Part shown: positions 19,400 through 25,945 of the stretch, in pieces
Position numbering within the stretch: the first letter of the stretch is position 1
How the letters are laid out: each line of letters begins with the position of its first letter
Assembly: GCA_009797885.1 (NCBI GenBank)
Contig: WNKP01000018.1
Coordinates: 22,058-86,057 of the forward strand
DNA: 64,000 nt
From: Flavobacteriaceae bacterium GF1
GTDB lineage: Bacteria; Bacteroidota; Bacteroidia; Flavobacteriales; Flavobacteriaceae
Direction of reading: 5' to 3'
Notes under the pieces: model-generated
Told to the model about the DNA's origin: nothing
Seen by the model: the letters and a program-made list of their open reading frames with translations, nothing else
The model's database searches: none
Translations under genes and position numbers: made by a program

Positions 19400-19531
19400 T
19401 AAGGAACACCCCACCATTAATCATAGAATTCTTCTTAACCTTCCCTACGCCAATTCAGCGCAGTTACAGATGGGGTTATATGATTTCCTTTCTCATAAAA
19501 CCGATATTTCCTGGCCACTGGAGATGAATGG

Positions 19532-19891
19532 TTAGGCCTTTTCTGCGAGGGCAAAAAGGGTTGGATTTTCAAAATACATACCGATCCAAAGCAAAACTTG
19601 CACCAAAATTCCCGGGATAACCGGTTTGTGGGCAGCCCACTCCGTAGCGATAATACCTCCTGAATAAGCAACCAGCAAAAGGAACCCTAAGTTCCGGGTG
19701 CTTGGAATTAAGAAAACAATTATACATAGTATTTCAATTAGCCCTACTCCAAACGTCATATGCCCCATACCGGCTTCCCCCATATTTTGTACCATGAATT
19801 CCATCCCTATTAGTTTTGGAACGGCGGTAATGGTTAAAATGAGGATGGGCAATATCCATAGAAACCTCCATTTACTTCTTTTCTTGATCAT
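19532..19891 (-). CDS. DoxX-like membrane protein, probable MarR-regulon member
   Basis: A 119-residue protein with four hydrophobic helices and a short basic N-terminus, matching the DoxX-like family (pattern of TAVPKLIG... GVGLIEILCIIVFLIP... GGIIATEWAAHKP). DoxX relatives are often linked to quinone- or redox-related functions and stress with electrophiles, but roles are poorly known. Its start codon is 13 bp from an imperfect copy (16 of 18) of the operator seen at the reductive dehalogenase genes, and it is divergent from rdhA1, so it is probably controlled by the same regulator. Confidence 0.8.
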   Translation of the reverse strand: MIKKRSKWRFLWILPILILTITAVPKLIGMEFMVQNMGEAGMGHMTFGVGLIEILCIIVFLIPSTRNLGFLLLVAYSGGIIATEWAAHKPVIPGILVQVLLWIGMYFENPTLFALAEKA

Positions 19892-19903
19892 TTCAGTTTT
19901 TTT

Positions 19904-19921
19904 TAGTTTATTAATGAATTA
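19904..19921. promoter_or_regulatory. MarR-type operator copy 1 (doxX side)
   Basis: TAGTTTATTAATGAATTA differs from the perfect palindrome TAGTTCATTAATGAACTA at two symmetric positions and remains self-complementary over most of its length apart from G/T ends. It is 13 bp upstream of the DoxX-like start on the minus strand. Confidence 0.6.
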
Positions 19922-20028
19922 AATTTTGTCGATTGCCACTTTCACGAATAATATCAAGCTTTAAAAACCCTACTTGTGGAGCCTTTTTCGGAATACTATA
20001 AACATGACTGTTAAAATCGATGTAAATA

Positions 20029-20046
20029 TAGTACATAAATGAACTA
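20029..20046. promoter_or_regulatory. MarR-type operator copy 2 (rdh promoter)
   Basis: TAGTACATAAATGAACTA, an imperfect palindrome, occupies the -33/-7 spacer of the predicted promoter with -7 element at 20052-20059. A regulator bound here would block RNA polymerase. The same arrangement recurs before the marR-type gene. Confidence 0.75.
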
Positions 20047-20051
20047 ATTAG

Positions 20052-20059
20052 TATATTTG
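20052..20059 (+). promoter_or_regulatory. -7 element of the rdh operon promoter
   Basis: TATATTTG matches TAnnTTTG. Flanking bases (TATATTTGATG here, TATCTTTGATG at 28821) align with the marR promoter, which supports both. The transcript would start near 20065 and carry a leader of about 135 nt before rdhA1. Confidence 0.7.
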
Positions 20060-20145
20060 ATGTAAAAAATAATCTTGAGCCTGTTCAAATTGAATGGTGC
20101 AACTGAATTGTCATGGAAGGGACCTAGCCTCTTGGGCTAAGGGTA

Positions 20146-20171
20146 TCAGGTAGATTTACCTGAATTTTTTT
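20146..20171 (+). terminator. intrinsic-terminator-like hairpin in the rdhA1 leader
   Basis: Arms TCAGGTA (20146-20152) and TACCTGA (20157-20163) form a 7-bp stem with a GATT loop, followed by A then seven T. It sits between the predicted promoter and the rdhA1 start, where no upstream plus-strand gene needs a terminator. A second small hairpin (TAGCC/GGCTA, near 20124-20138) precedes it. This fits an attenuator, or the 3' end of a short leader RNA. No B12 box is visible. Confidence 0.6.
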
Positions 20172-20178
20172 AAATAAA

Positions 20179-20196
20179 TAGTTCATTAATGAACAA
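20179..20196. promoter_or_regulatory. MarR-type operator copy 3 (rdhA1 start)
   Basis: TAGTTCATTAATGAACAA keeps the perfect core GTTCATTAATGAAC (20181-20194) and ends 2 bp before the rdhA1 start codon at 20199. In mRNA the core could also fold into a hairpin. Confidence 0.75.
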
Positions 20197-20198
20197 AA

Positions 20199-21623
20199 AT
20201 GAAGATAAAAGGAAATTCACATAAGAAAAGTGCGGTTACACGCAGAAACTTCTTTAAAATAGGGGCTATCGGAACTGCTTTGGGTTTAGCCGGTGCATCA
20301 CGTGCTGCAGAGAATGCCATTGCCGATACCTTGGATAAGGCCACTAATGATGCGGTGCTTAAAGAGTTGGATGGAGATCCATTCGATTTTAAACCTGGTT
20401 ATGCGTATAAGCGATTTGACGAAATCAATACGTTTCAGTCCACCGGTCCCATGCGAAGGGATGAAAAGGTAATCCCAAAAATGATAAAATTTATCTGGCC
20501 GGGTTTTGACAACGACCAGGTGGGGTATCGCCAAGTGGACTGGGCACTTTCCAAGGCGGGCCAGTCGCTCAAGTTCAAAATGAAATCATTGGGGGGGAAA
20601 TGGGAACAAGAAAGGTTTGACTTTACTATTTTGGATATGAAGCCCTCGGATATGGAGGACGATAGCAAGGAAAAGCCGGATATCCTGAAAATTTTGGAGG
20701 GTAACTATGTTTATCCGGAAAAGGCGCCTTTTAAAACAAAGCAGGAGGCAACGGATGCTATTAAACGGGCCGCAAGGTTGTACGGAGCCGATTTGGTCGG
20801 AATCACCAGACGGGACGAGCGCTTTGACTATCAGGCATTCTTTGACCCCAATAACGGAAGAAGGGATTGGAAGGATATTCCCTTTGAACCCAAGACGGTC
20901 ATTGTCATGGCATTTGAAATGGACTATGAGGCCATGACCGCTGCCCCGACCCATGTTGCGGACGGCGCTACCGGCGATGGGTATTCCCAAATGCACAAAA
21001 CCTCGTATCAAATGATGGTCTTTTTAAAGTGTTTGGGCTATCAGGCCATTCCTTCCAATAATGATGTTGGGTTAAGCATTCCCTATGCCATTAAAGCAGG
21101 ATTGGGCGAGTTGGGCAGGCACGGACTGTTGATTACCTATCAATACGGTCCACGCATACGGATTGCAAAAGTCTATACCGATTTTGACTTTGTGGAATAC
21201 GACAAACCTGTGGAATTTGGTGTCCAGGAATTCTGCAAACGTTGTATGCGCTGCGCGGATGCCTGTCCGGCCAATGCCATTACCAATGCCTTGGAACCGA
21301 CCTATGAACCGGAATTTGAAGAAGAAGGGAACTGGTTTGTGAACCCAGGGGTTAAAAAGTACTATAACAACCATAAAAAATGCTTTGATTTTTGGGTCGA
21401 AAATGGAAACGGTTGTAGCTCATGTATTTCCGTATGTCCTTACAACAAGCCTGATTTCTGGCATCATAAGCTGGTGGACAAGATTTCGGCCATGCTGCCG
21501 GGGCCCGTGCACAGTTTTATGCGGGAGATGGATAAAATCTTTGGGTATGGGAATACCTATGACGAAGAGGCCGTGAAAAAATTCTGGTCCAGTAGAAACC
21601 GCAAATATCTGGGACACAAATGA
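20199..21623 (+). CDS. rdhA: reductive dehalogenase catalytic subunit, copy 1
   Basis: A 474-residue corrinoid/iron-sulphur reductive dehalogenase, which cleaves carbon-halogen bonds with cobalamin as cofactor. A Tat signal (TRRNFFK, Arg15-Arg16) sends the folded protein across the inner membrane. The B12-binding core contains YGADLVGIT, FEPKTVIVMAFEMDYE and AGLGELGR. The C-terminus has CKRCMRCADACP (Cys346, 349, 352, 356) and CSSCISVCP (Cys406, 409, 413; also Cys395), ligands for two [4Fe-4S] clusters. Tyr262, Asn288 and Arg321 have exactly the spacing (26 and 33) of Tyr246, Asn272 and Arg305, which I recall as active-site residues of PceA from Sulfurospirillum. Epoxyqueuosine reductase QueG is related but lacks the Tat signal and DKPVEFGV block. 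First gene of the cluster; its stop overlaps the next start (ATGA). Substrate unknown. Confidence 0.93.
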   Translation: MKIKGNSHKKSAVTRRNFFKIGAIGTALGLAGASRAAENAIADTLDKATNDAVLKELDGDPFDFKPGYAYKRFDEINTFQSTGPMRRDEKVIPKMIKFIWPGFDNDQVGYRQVDWALSKAGQSLKFKMKSLGGKWEQERFDFTILDMKPSDMEDDSKEKPDILKILEGNYVYPEKAPFKTKQEATDAIKRAARLYGADLVGITRRDERFDYQAFFDPNNGRRDWKDIPFEPKTVIVMAFEMDYEAMTAAPTHVADGATGDGYSQMHKTSYQMMVFLKCLGYQAIPSNNDVGLSIPYAIKAGLGELGRHGLLITYQYGPRIRIAKVYTDFDFVEYDKPVEFGVQEFCKRCMRCADACPANAITNALEPTYEPEFEEEGNWFVNPGVKKYYNNHKKCFDFWVENGNGCSSCISVCPYNKPDFWHHKLVDKISAMLPGPVHSFMREMDKIFGYGNTYDEEAVKKFWSSRNRKYLGHK

Positions 21624-22699
21624 AAATCAAAAAATACATAGCGTCCCTACTCCTTGCAATTGTGATATTGGGTCTGCCCGTGGCCGTACTCATGAACCAG
21701 ATGTCAGGAAAATTCTTTTCAAAGGAGTTCACTTCCCAAATGCTCTATGAAAAAGTATTCAATACCAATGACCTGGCCTATTTGATGAGGGCCATCGCCA
21801 ATGAGCGTATTAAGGATGTCCAGGATTTGAAAACAGGGATGATCATTGCCATATTTTCCAAAGCGGATTCCCGTAAATGGGAAGACCTGTTGCAAACCTT
21901 ACTTCCCCAGGAGCAGTTAAAACCAGTCGTGGACCATACCCTTGACGGATTTTATGATTGGCAGGCCAATGAAGCCGATTACCCGGATATTATGGTGCAT
22001 ACAGCGCCCTTTGTGGAACACCTATCGGCAAATACCGAGTTTTTGTTTCGTTGGGCACATTCCGTGACCAGACCACCCCAGCTTAAACCAGATGACTTGT
22101 CGAGATTACGGGCGCAGGGCTTTGGGGACAGTATCCCACCCTTGCTCTTAAGTGGGGTCCCGGATTCAATTTATGACGCCTTTGCCAAAAGGGGAGGGGA
22201 GCTCATGGCAGCGCAATTGGACAAAGCAAATGTTCCTAGGGTTATCGACCTAACCAAAATAATGAAGGAAAAAACCGAAGTACAACAATTCCGTGACATA
22301 AAGGGAAAACTGAACATGTTACAGGGGGTTTCAAAATGGGCTTGGGTGGTCCTTGCCCTATTATTGGTGGCAAGCTTTTGGATATACGGCTTCAGGAACA
22401 AAACACTTCCCGATTTCGTGTCCAAGAGCTTTTTTGGGCTGGCCGTAGGAATGTTTGCCGTGGCATGGTTGGCGGGACATTATCTACTGGAAAATCTGGA
22501 ACTGCGAATCCATGCCAATGGGGAAAGTGCTCCCCGACCTTTACGGAACAAAGTTATTGACCTGATAACCTACTATTTGGATCATGCCACTGGTTTGATG
22601 CATACCATTGGTTGGATTTTGATTGTCATGACCATAGTGATTGTGGCTATCAAGACATTAAAAGGGCGCAAGGTGAAGGCATTACAAACCAAAACATAA
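21620..22699 (+). CDS. rdh-associated membrane protein of unknown family
   Basis: I do not recognise this 359-residue protein. It has an N-terminal membrane helix (about 7-26), a hydrophilic domain of some 200 residues that should face the periplasm, then three helices (about 240-257, 268-287 and 322-342) and a basic C-terminal tail. Its start overlaps the rdhA1 stop by 4 bp and its stop lies 31 bp before rdhA2, so it is made together with both dehalogenases. No Cys pairs, haem or cluster motifs are visible. It could anchor one dehalogenase, act as a quinol-linked subunit, or help assembly; none of these is shown by sequence. Confidence 0.85.
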   Translation: MKIKKYIASLLLAIVILGLPVAVLMNQMSGKFFSKEFTSQMLYEKVFNTNDLAYLMRAIANERIKDVQDLKTGMIIAIFSKADSRKWEDLLQTLLPQEQLKPVVDHTLDGFYDWQANEADYPDIMVHTAPFVEHLSANTEFLFRWAHSVTRPPQLKPDDLSRLRAQGFGDSIPPLLLSGVPDSIYDAFAKRGGELMAAQLDKANVPRVIDLTKIMKEKTEVQQFRDIKGKLNMLQGVSKWAWVVLALLLVASFWIYGFRNKTLPDFVSKSFFGLAVGMFAVAWLAGHYLLENLELRIHANGESAPRPLRNKVIDLITYYLDHATGLMHTIGWILIVMTIVIVAIKTLKGRKVKALQTKT

Positions 22700-22730
22700 A
22701 ACAAGTGATGTACCAATACATAAACAGACA

Positions 22731-24137
22731 ATGATGGACGCAAACGAAGAAAAGGATACGAAAAACGATAAGGGGAAAAAGGAAGGGGCCAATGCCTTCA
22801 ACAGGAGGGATTTCATAAAAATGGGAGCTGCGGTGACCGCGGTCGGAGCGGCTACCGTGACCGCTGCCCAGACCAAGGCCGTGGAAAAACTGGTGGCGAA
22901 GCACAAAGATGCCAACATCAAGACCACGAGTGTTGATAAGGTCTTTGAGTTCAACGAGACCTATACCCCTTTCCATCAGAAGGATAACATTTTTATGTCC
23001 ACGATTACCGGGAGATTGCCGGAGCTACAGAAAAAAATGATGGGTTTTCATGGTCCTGGGGACATCGATCCGGAAACGCCTGGAATGGGTAGGTTGGACT
23101 ATGCCCTAAAAGAGGGGGCCTATGCTGGAGTGGAATACATGGCTCCCGGGACACCGGCATCCATACCCAACACTGGGGTCAATTCATGGAAGCAAAAGAC
23201 AAAGGAAGACAAACACCATCCCTTTGATTATCAATACCTATTTGAGGACCAATACAAATTCCGGGATAAAACGGAAGCCACCAACGCCATAAAAAAAGCG
23301 GCTAAATTGTACGGGGCCAATTTAGTGGGCATCACACCCCGCGACCCAAGATTTGACTATGCCAAATTCATAGACCCCCTGCACAAAAAAGAGTTTGGTT
23401 GGGAAGAATTTCCCTTTGAGCCCAAAAGTGTCATTGTTATGGCTTTTGAAATGGATTATGAGGCCTATTCCACGGCTCCTACCTATGTTTCGGAAGGCGG
23501 TACGGGCGATGCCTATTCCAGGATTACCAAGACCACGCATCAGTTGGCCGTTTTTCTTAGAATATTGGGCTATAAGGCGGTCGCTACGTGTAACGACACA
23601 GGACTTAATGTGCCCTACGCTATTTCGGCCGGATTGGGTGAGGGATCCCGGATGGGACTTCTCATAACCCCAAAATATGGGCCAAGGGTCCGTATTGGGA
23701 AAATCTACACGGAATTTGACTTTTGCAATTACGATAAGCCCATTGAGTTCGGGGTTACCCAATTCTGTGAGAAGTGCAAGAAATGTGCGGATGCCTGTCC
23801 CGCCAATGCGATTTCAAGGGACGAAAAGCGGTCTTTCCATCCAACCCATGACAACAAGAACAAATTCTTTAATAATTCCGGGGCGAAGAAATGGTATTTG
23901 GATGCGGAAAAATGCTTCGGGTATTGGATGCAGATCAATGCGGGTTGTGGAGCCTGTATTTCTGCCTGCCCCTATAACAAACCTGATTTTTGGCACCACC
24001 GATTGGTGGATAGGCTCACTGCCGCCTCGCCCGGACCCGTGCACGATTTAATGCGTGAAATGGATGATATTTTTGGATATGGCAATACCCATGATGGTGA
24101 GGCCGTAGCGAAATTCTGGGCCAACAAAGATGATTAA
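22731..24137 (+). CDS. rdhA: reductive dehalogenase catalytic subunit, copy 2
   Basis: The second RdhA, 468 residues, clearly a paralogue of copy 1. Tat motif NRRDFIK (Arg25-Arg26) follows a longer charged N-terminus. Core blocks YGANLVGIT, FEPKSVIVMAFEMDYE, GLGEGSRMGLLITPKYGP and DKPIEFGV are RdhA signatures. Iron-sulphur motifs are CEKCKKCADACP (Cys346 to 356) and CGACISACP (Cys406 to 413) with Cys395. Tyr262, Asn288 and Arg321 fall at the same positions as in copy 1 and correspond by spacing to the PceA active-site trio. The main differences are in the ~80-170 region, which lines the substrate channel in known structures, so a different substrate range is likely. Followed after 30 bp by the RdhB-like gene. 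Confidence 0.93.
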   Translation: MMDANEEKDTKNDKGKKEGANAFNRRDFIKMGAAVTAVGAATVTAAQTKAVEKLVAKHKDANIKTTSVDKVFEFNETYTPFHQKDNIFMSTITGRLPELQKKMMGFHGPGDIDPETPGMGRLDYALKEGAYAGVEYMAPGTPASIPNTGVNSWKQKTKEDKHHPFDYQYLFEDQYKFRDKTEATNAIKKAAKLYGANLVGITPRDPRFDYAKFIDPLHKKEFGWEEFPFEPKSVIVMAFEMDYEAYSTAPTYVSEGGTGDAYSRITKTTHQLAVFLRILGYKAVATCNDTGLNVPYAISAGLGEGSRMGLLITPKYGPRVRIGKIYTEFDFCNYDKPIEFGVTQFCEKCKKCADACPANAISRDEKRSFHPTHDNKNKFFNNSGAKKWYLDAEKCFGYWMQINAGCGACISACPYNKPDFWHHRLVDRLTAASPGPVHDLMREMDDIFGYGNTHDGEAVAKFWANKDD

Positions 24138-24167
24138 GTACTAGTTTAAAACTAAAAAGCAAAGGAT

Positions 24168-24464
24168 ATGGATGTTTTTAAGGGAGCTGAGATCATGTTC
24201 TATTGGTTGGGTGTGCTATCCACGGTGGCCGTGTTCCTCATGGTCTACTTACATAGAACCTATGGTTTTGATTGGAAAACATGGATAATGATAGGTTTTG
24301 GTGCCTTTCTGTTGATTTTTTGTGTGGCATGGTCGGTAAGCTCGGTACTTGAAGGGGAGCCACAAGCTGCTGCCCTGGGATTGGTGTTCTTCGGTGCCCC
24401 GGCCGTCGTTCTTTTTTTGCTGGCCCGAAGGGGTATCGTGAAAAAACTGAAAAAAAGTGATTGA
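24168..24464 (+). CDS. rdhB: RdhB-like membrane anchor
   Basis: A 98-residue protein with three predicted helices (about 8-28, 36-58, 68-87) and a basic C-terminus, the size and layout of RdhB, which docks the exported catalytic subunit to the membrane. The loop between helices 2 and 3 carries Glu62 and Glu64 (LEGEPQAAA), recalling the EXE loop described for PceB. It directly follows rdhA2 and overlaps the start region of rdhC, the order expected for an rdhABC operon. Small membrane proteins diverge fast, so the call leans on context as much as on sequence. Confidence 0.85.
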   Translation: MDVFKGAEIMFYWLGVLSTVAVFLMVYLHRTYGFDWKTWIMIGFGAFLLIFCVAWSVSSVLEGEPQAAALGLVFFGAPAVVLFLLARRGIVKKLKKSD

Positions 24465-24466
24465 CC

Positions 24467-25705
24467 ATGTGTCCGGTAAACTGTAAAGGTTGTACTGTTT
24501 CGAGCCTGAATAAAAGGGCAATGGCCCAAAAAAAGGAAAACAGGCTCAAGGCCTTTCTCCTTTGGTTTGGGGTACTGAGTCTTTTAGTGGCCTACATCTA
24601 CGGAAAGGTGTCCAATCAACCCGATTATGACCTGCTCCTGGGCAGGGACCATCCAGAATCCTCCATTACCAAAACGGGGGATAATGTATTTGATATGTAT
24701 ATATCCGATACGCTGCGACTAAAAATACAGACCGCCAAAAATCAAGGTTATGGCGGACCTTTGGAGGTGGGTGTGGTTATTGACAAGGATTCCACCATTA
24801 ATGAGGTCATCGTCATTGAGGAAAAAGAAACCCGTTCATTTTTGAACAAATTGATCCAAAAGGATTTTTTCGAGCAATTCAAAGGAAAATCCTTGCTTTC
24901 TTCCTTTGAAATGGATTCGGATATTGACGCGGTCGCCGGGGCTACGGTATCGTCAATCGGCTTTGCTGGGGCAGTACGGGAAGCTTCCCATTCCTATGCG
25001 GAAAAGGCCTACGGAATAACAGGATTGACGAAGCCCCAGGAATTCAAATTTGGTATGGGGGAAGCATCCGTACTTGGACTTTTGGTTTGGTCCGTAGCCC
25101 TGTACTACAAGAAAAATAAGTGGCTGCAGTCTGCCATGCACCTATCGGCATTGGTTCTTATCGGATTCTATCTCAATTTATCATTGTCCATCACCAATTT
25201 CGGGAGTGTTTTACAAGGGTATTTCCCCAATATGTACGATTATTTGGTGTGGTATATTTTGGTGGTCGGGGTGTTGTTGGCGGCACTTATCTTTGGAAAG
25301 AATATCTATTGTTATCGTATTTGTCCCTTTTATGCCATACAATGGTTGGCAAACAGGATTTCCGGAATAAATCTTAAAATGCATTCCAAACAGGGAAAGA
25401 TCGCCAAGTATGTCACAGGACTATTGCTTTGGCTCTCCCTATTGGTGGGATTCCTTGCGGCAACACCTTCCAGTGGATCCTACGAACCCTTTGCAACTGC
25501 ATTTTCGTTCGATGGCGACGGAATTCAGTGGTTTATTTTTCCTGCAATCTTTTTCTCGGCCTTTTTTATTAAGGACGTATTCTGCAGGTACTACTGCCCC
25601 GTGGGCAGTTTCTTGAAGTTTTTAATCATAAGGGTACGAAAACCCATTCTAAAACAAGTGAAGTCATGGCAAAACGGAACCAAAGCACAACGGGCTATAT
25701 CATAA
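24467..25705 (+). CDS. rdhC: RdhC-like membrane FMN-binding protein
   Basis: A 412-residue protein of the RdhC/NosR/NirI type. Start taken as the ATG at 24467; a TTG at 24461 is possible. Order: Cys-rich N-terminus (CPVNCKGC), TM1 (about 28-46), a periplasmic FMN-binding domain with DAVAGATVSS, whose Thr160 is where family members carry covalent FMN, then about five helices with two CX3CP motifs, CYRICP (282-287) and CRYYCP (373-378). RdhC is proposed to pass electrons from the quinol pool to RdhA or to help its maturation. The N-terminal CxxxCxxC group is an extra not expected in the standard family. Lies directly after rdhB. Confidence 0.9.
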   Translation: MCPVNCKGCTVSSLNKRAMAQKKENRLKAFLLWFGVLSLLVAYIYGKVSNQPDYDLLLGRDHPESSITKTGDNVFDMYISDTLRLKIQTAKNQGYGGPLEVGVVIDKDSTINEVIVIEEKETRSFLNKLIQKDFFEQFKGKSLLSSFEMDSDIDAVAGATVSSIGFAGAVREASHSYAEKAYGITGLTKPQEFKFGMGEASVLGLLVWSVALYYKKNKWLQSAMHLSALVLIGFYLNLSLSITNFGSVLQGYFPNMYDYLVWYILVVGVLLAALIFGKNIYCYRICPFYAIQWLANRISGINLKMHSKQGKIAKYVTGLLLWLSLLVGFLAATPSSGSYEPFATAFSFDGDGIQWFIFPAIFFSAFFIKDVFCRYYCPVGSFLKFLIIRVRKPILKQVKSWQNGTKAQRAIS

Positions 25706-25773
25706 CGGCCAGTATCTACGTTTTGATCCTATTTCTTATCCTCACTTTTTTATACGGATCATTGCATAGGTGA
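25666..25773 (+). CDS. possible 35-residue single-TM microprotein
   Basis: A 35-codon frame (MAKRNQSTTG...) overlaps the last 40 bp of rdhC in another frame. The product would be a basic N-terminus, one strong helix (about residues 11-31) and a short SLHR tail, similar in form to the small accessory subunits of membrane oxidoreductases. The next frame starts only 5 bp after its stop, which favours a run of coupled genes. It is too short for statistical proof. Confidence 0.5.
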   Translation: MAKRNQSTTGYIITASIYVLILFLILTFLYGSLHR

Positions 25774-25778
25774 AGCAG

Positions 25779-25931
25779 ATGAAGGATAACAATGTATGGA
25801 ACGGCACAGAAAGGGATTGGCCATTGTTTTTACTGATAAGGACATTGGTATACGACACCCTGTGTTTTGAACTATTCGAATGGCTTCGGTTTACAAATCC
25901 TTCGTTAGCAAGGAGACATATTGTAAATTAG
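25779..25931 (+). CDS. possible 50-residue small protein
   Basis: A 50-codon frame begins with ATG at 25779, 5 bp after the preceding microprotein stop, and ends 14 bp before the ferredoxin oxidoreductase start. The product (MKDNNVWNGTERDWP...) has an amphipathic or weakly hydrophobic middle (LFLLIRTLVYDTLCFELFEW) and an Arg/His tail. It fills the gap between rdhC and korA exactly, which supports it being real; no family recognised. Confidence 0.45.
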   Translation: MKDNNVWNGTERDWPLFLLIRTLVYDTLCFELFEWLRFTNPSLARRHIVN

Positions 25932-25945
25932 TATGCTGGAAAAGG

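Noticed and set aside
20060..20198. Cobalamin riboswitch in front of rdhA1
   Set aside because: Attractive because RdhA needs B12, but no B12-box sequence or the expected conserved core is visible in the leader; only a terminator-like hairpin is supported.
20199..24137. Epoxyqueuosine reductase (QueG) as identity of the two Fe-S proteins
   Set aside because: QueG is cytoplasmic; these have Tat signals, the DKPxEFGV block, the RdhA Tyr/Asn/Arg spacing and rdhB/rdhC-like neighbours.
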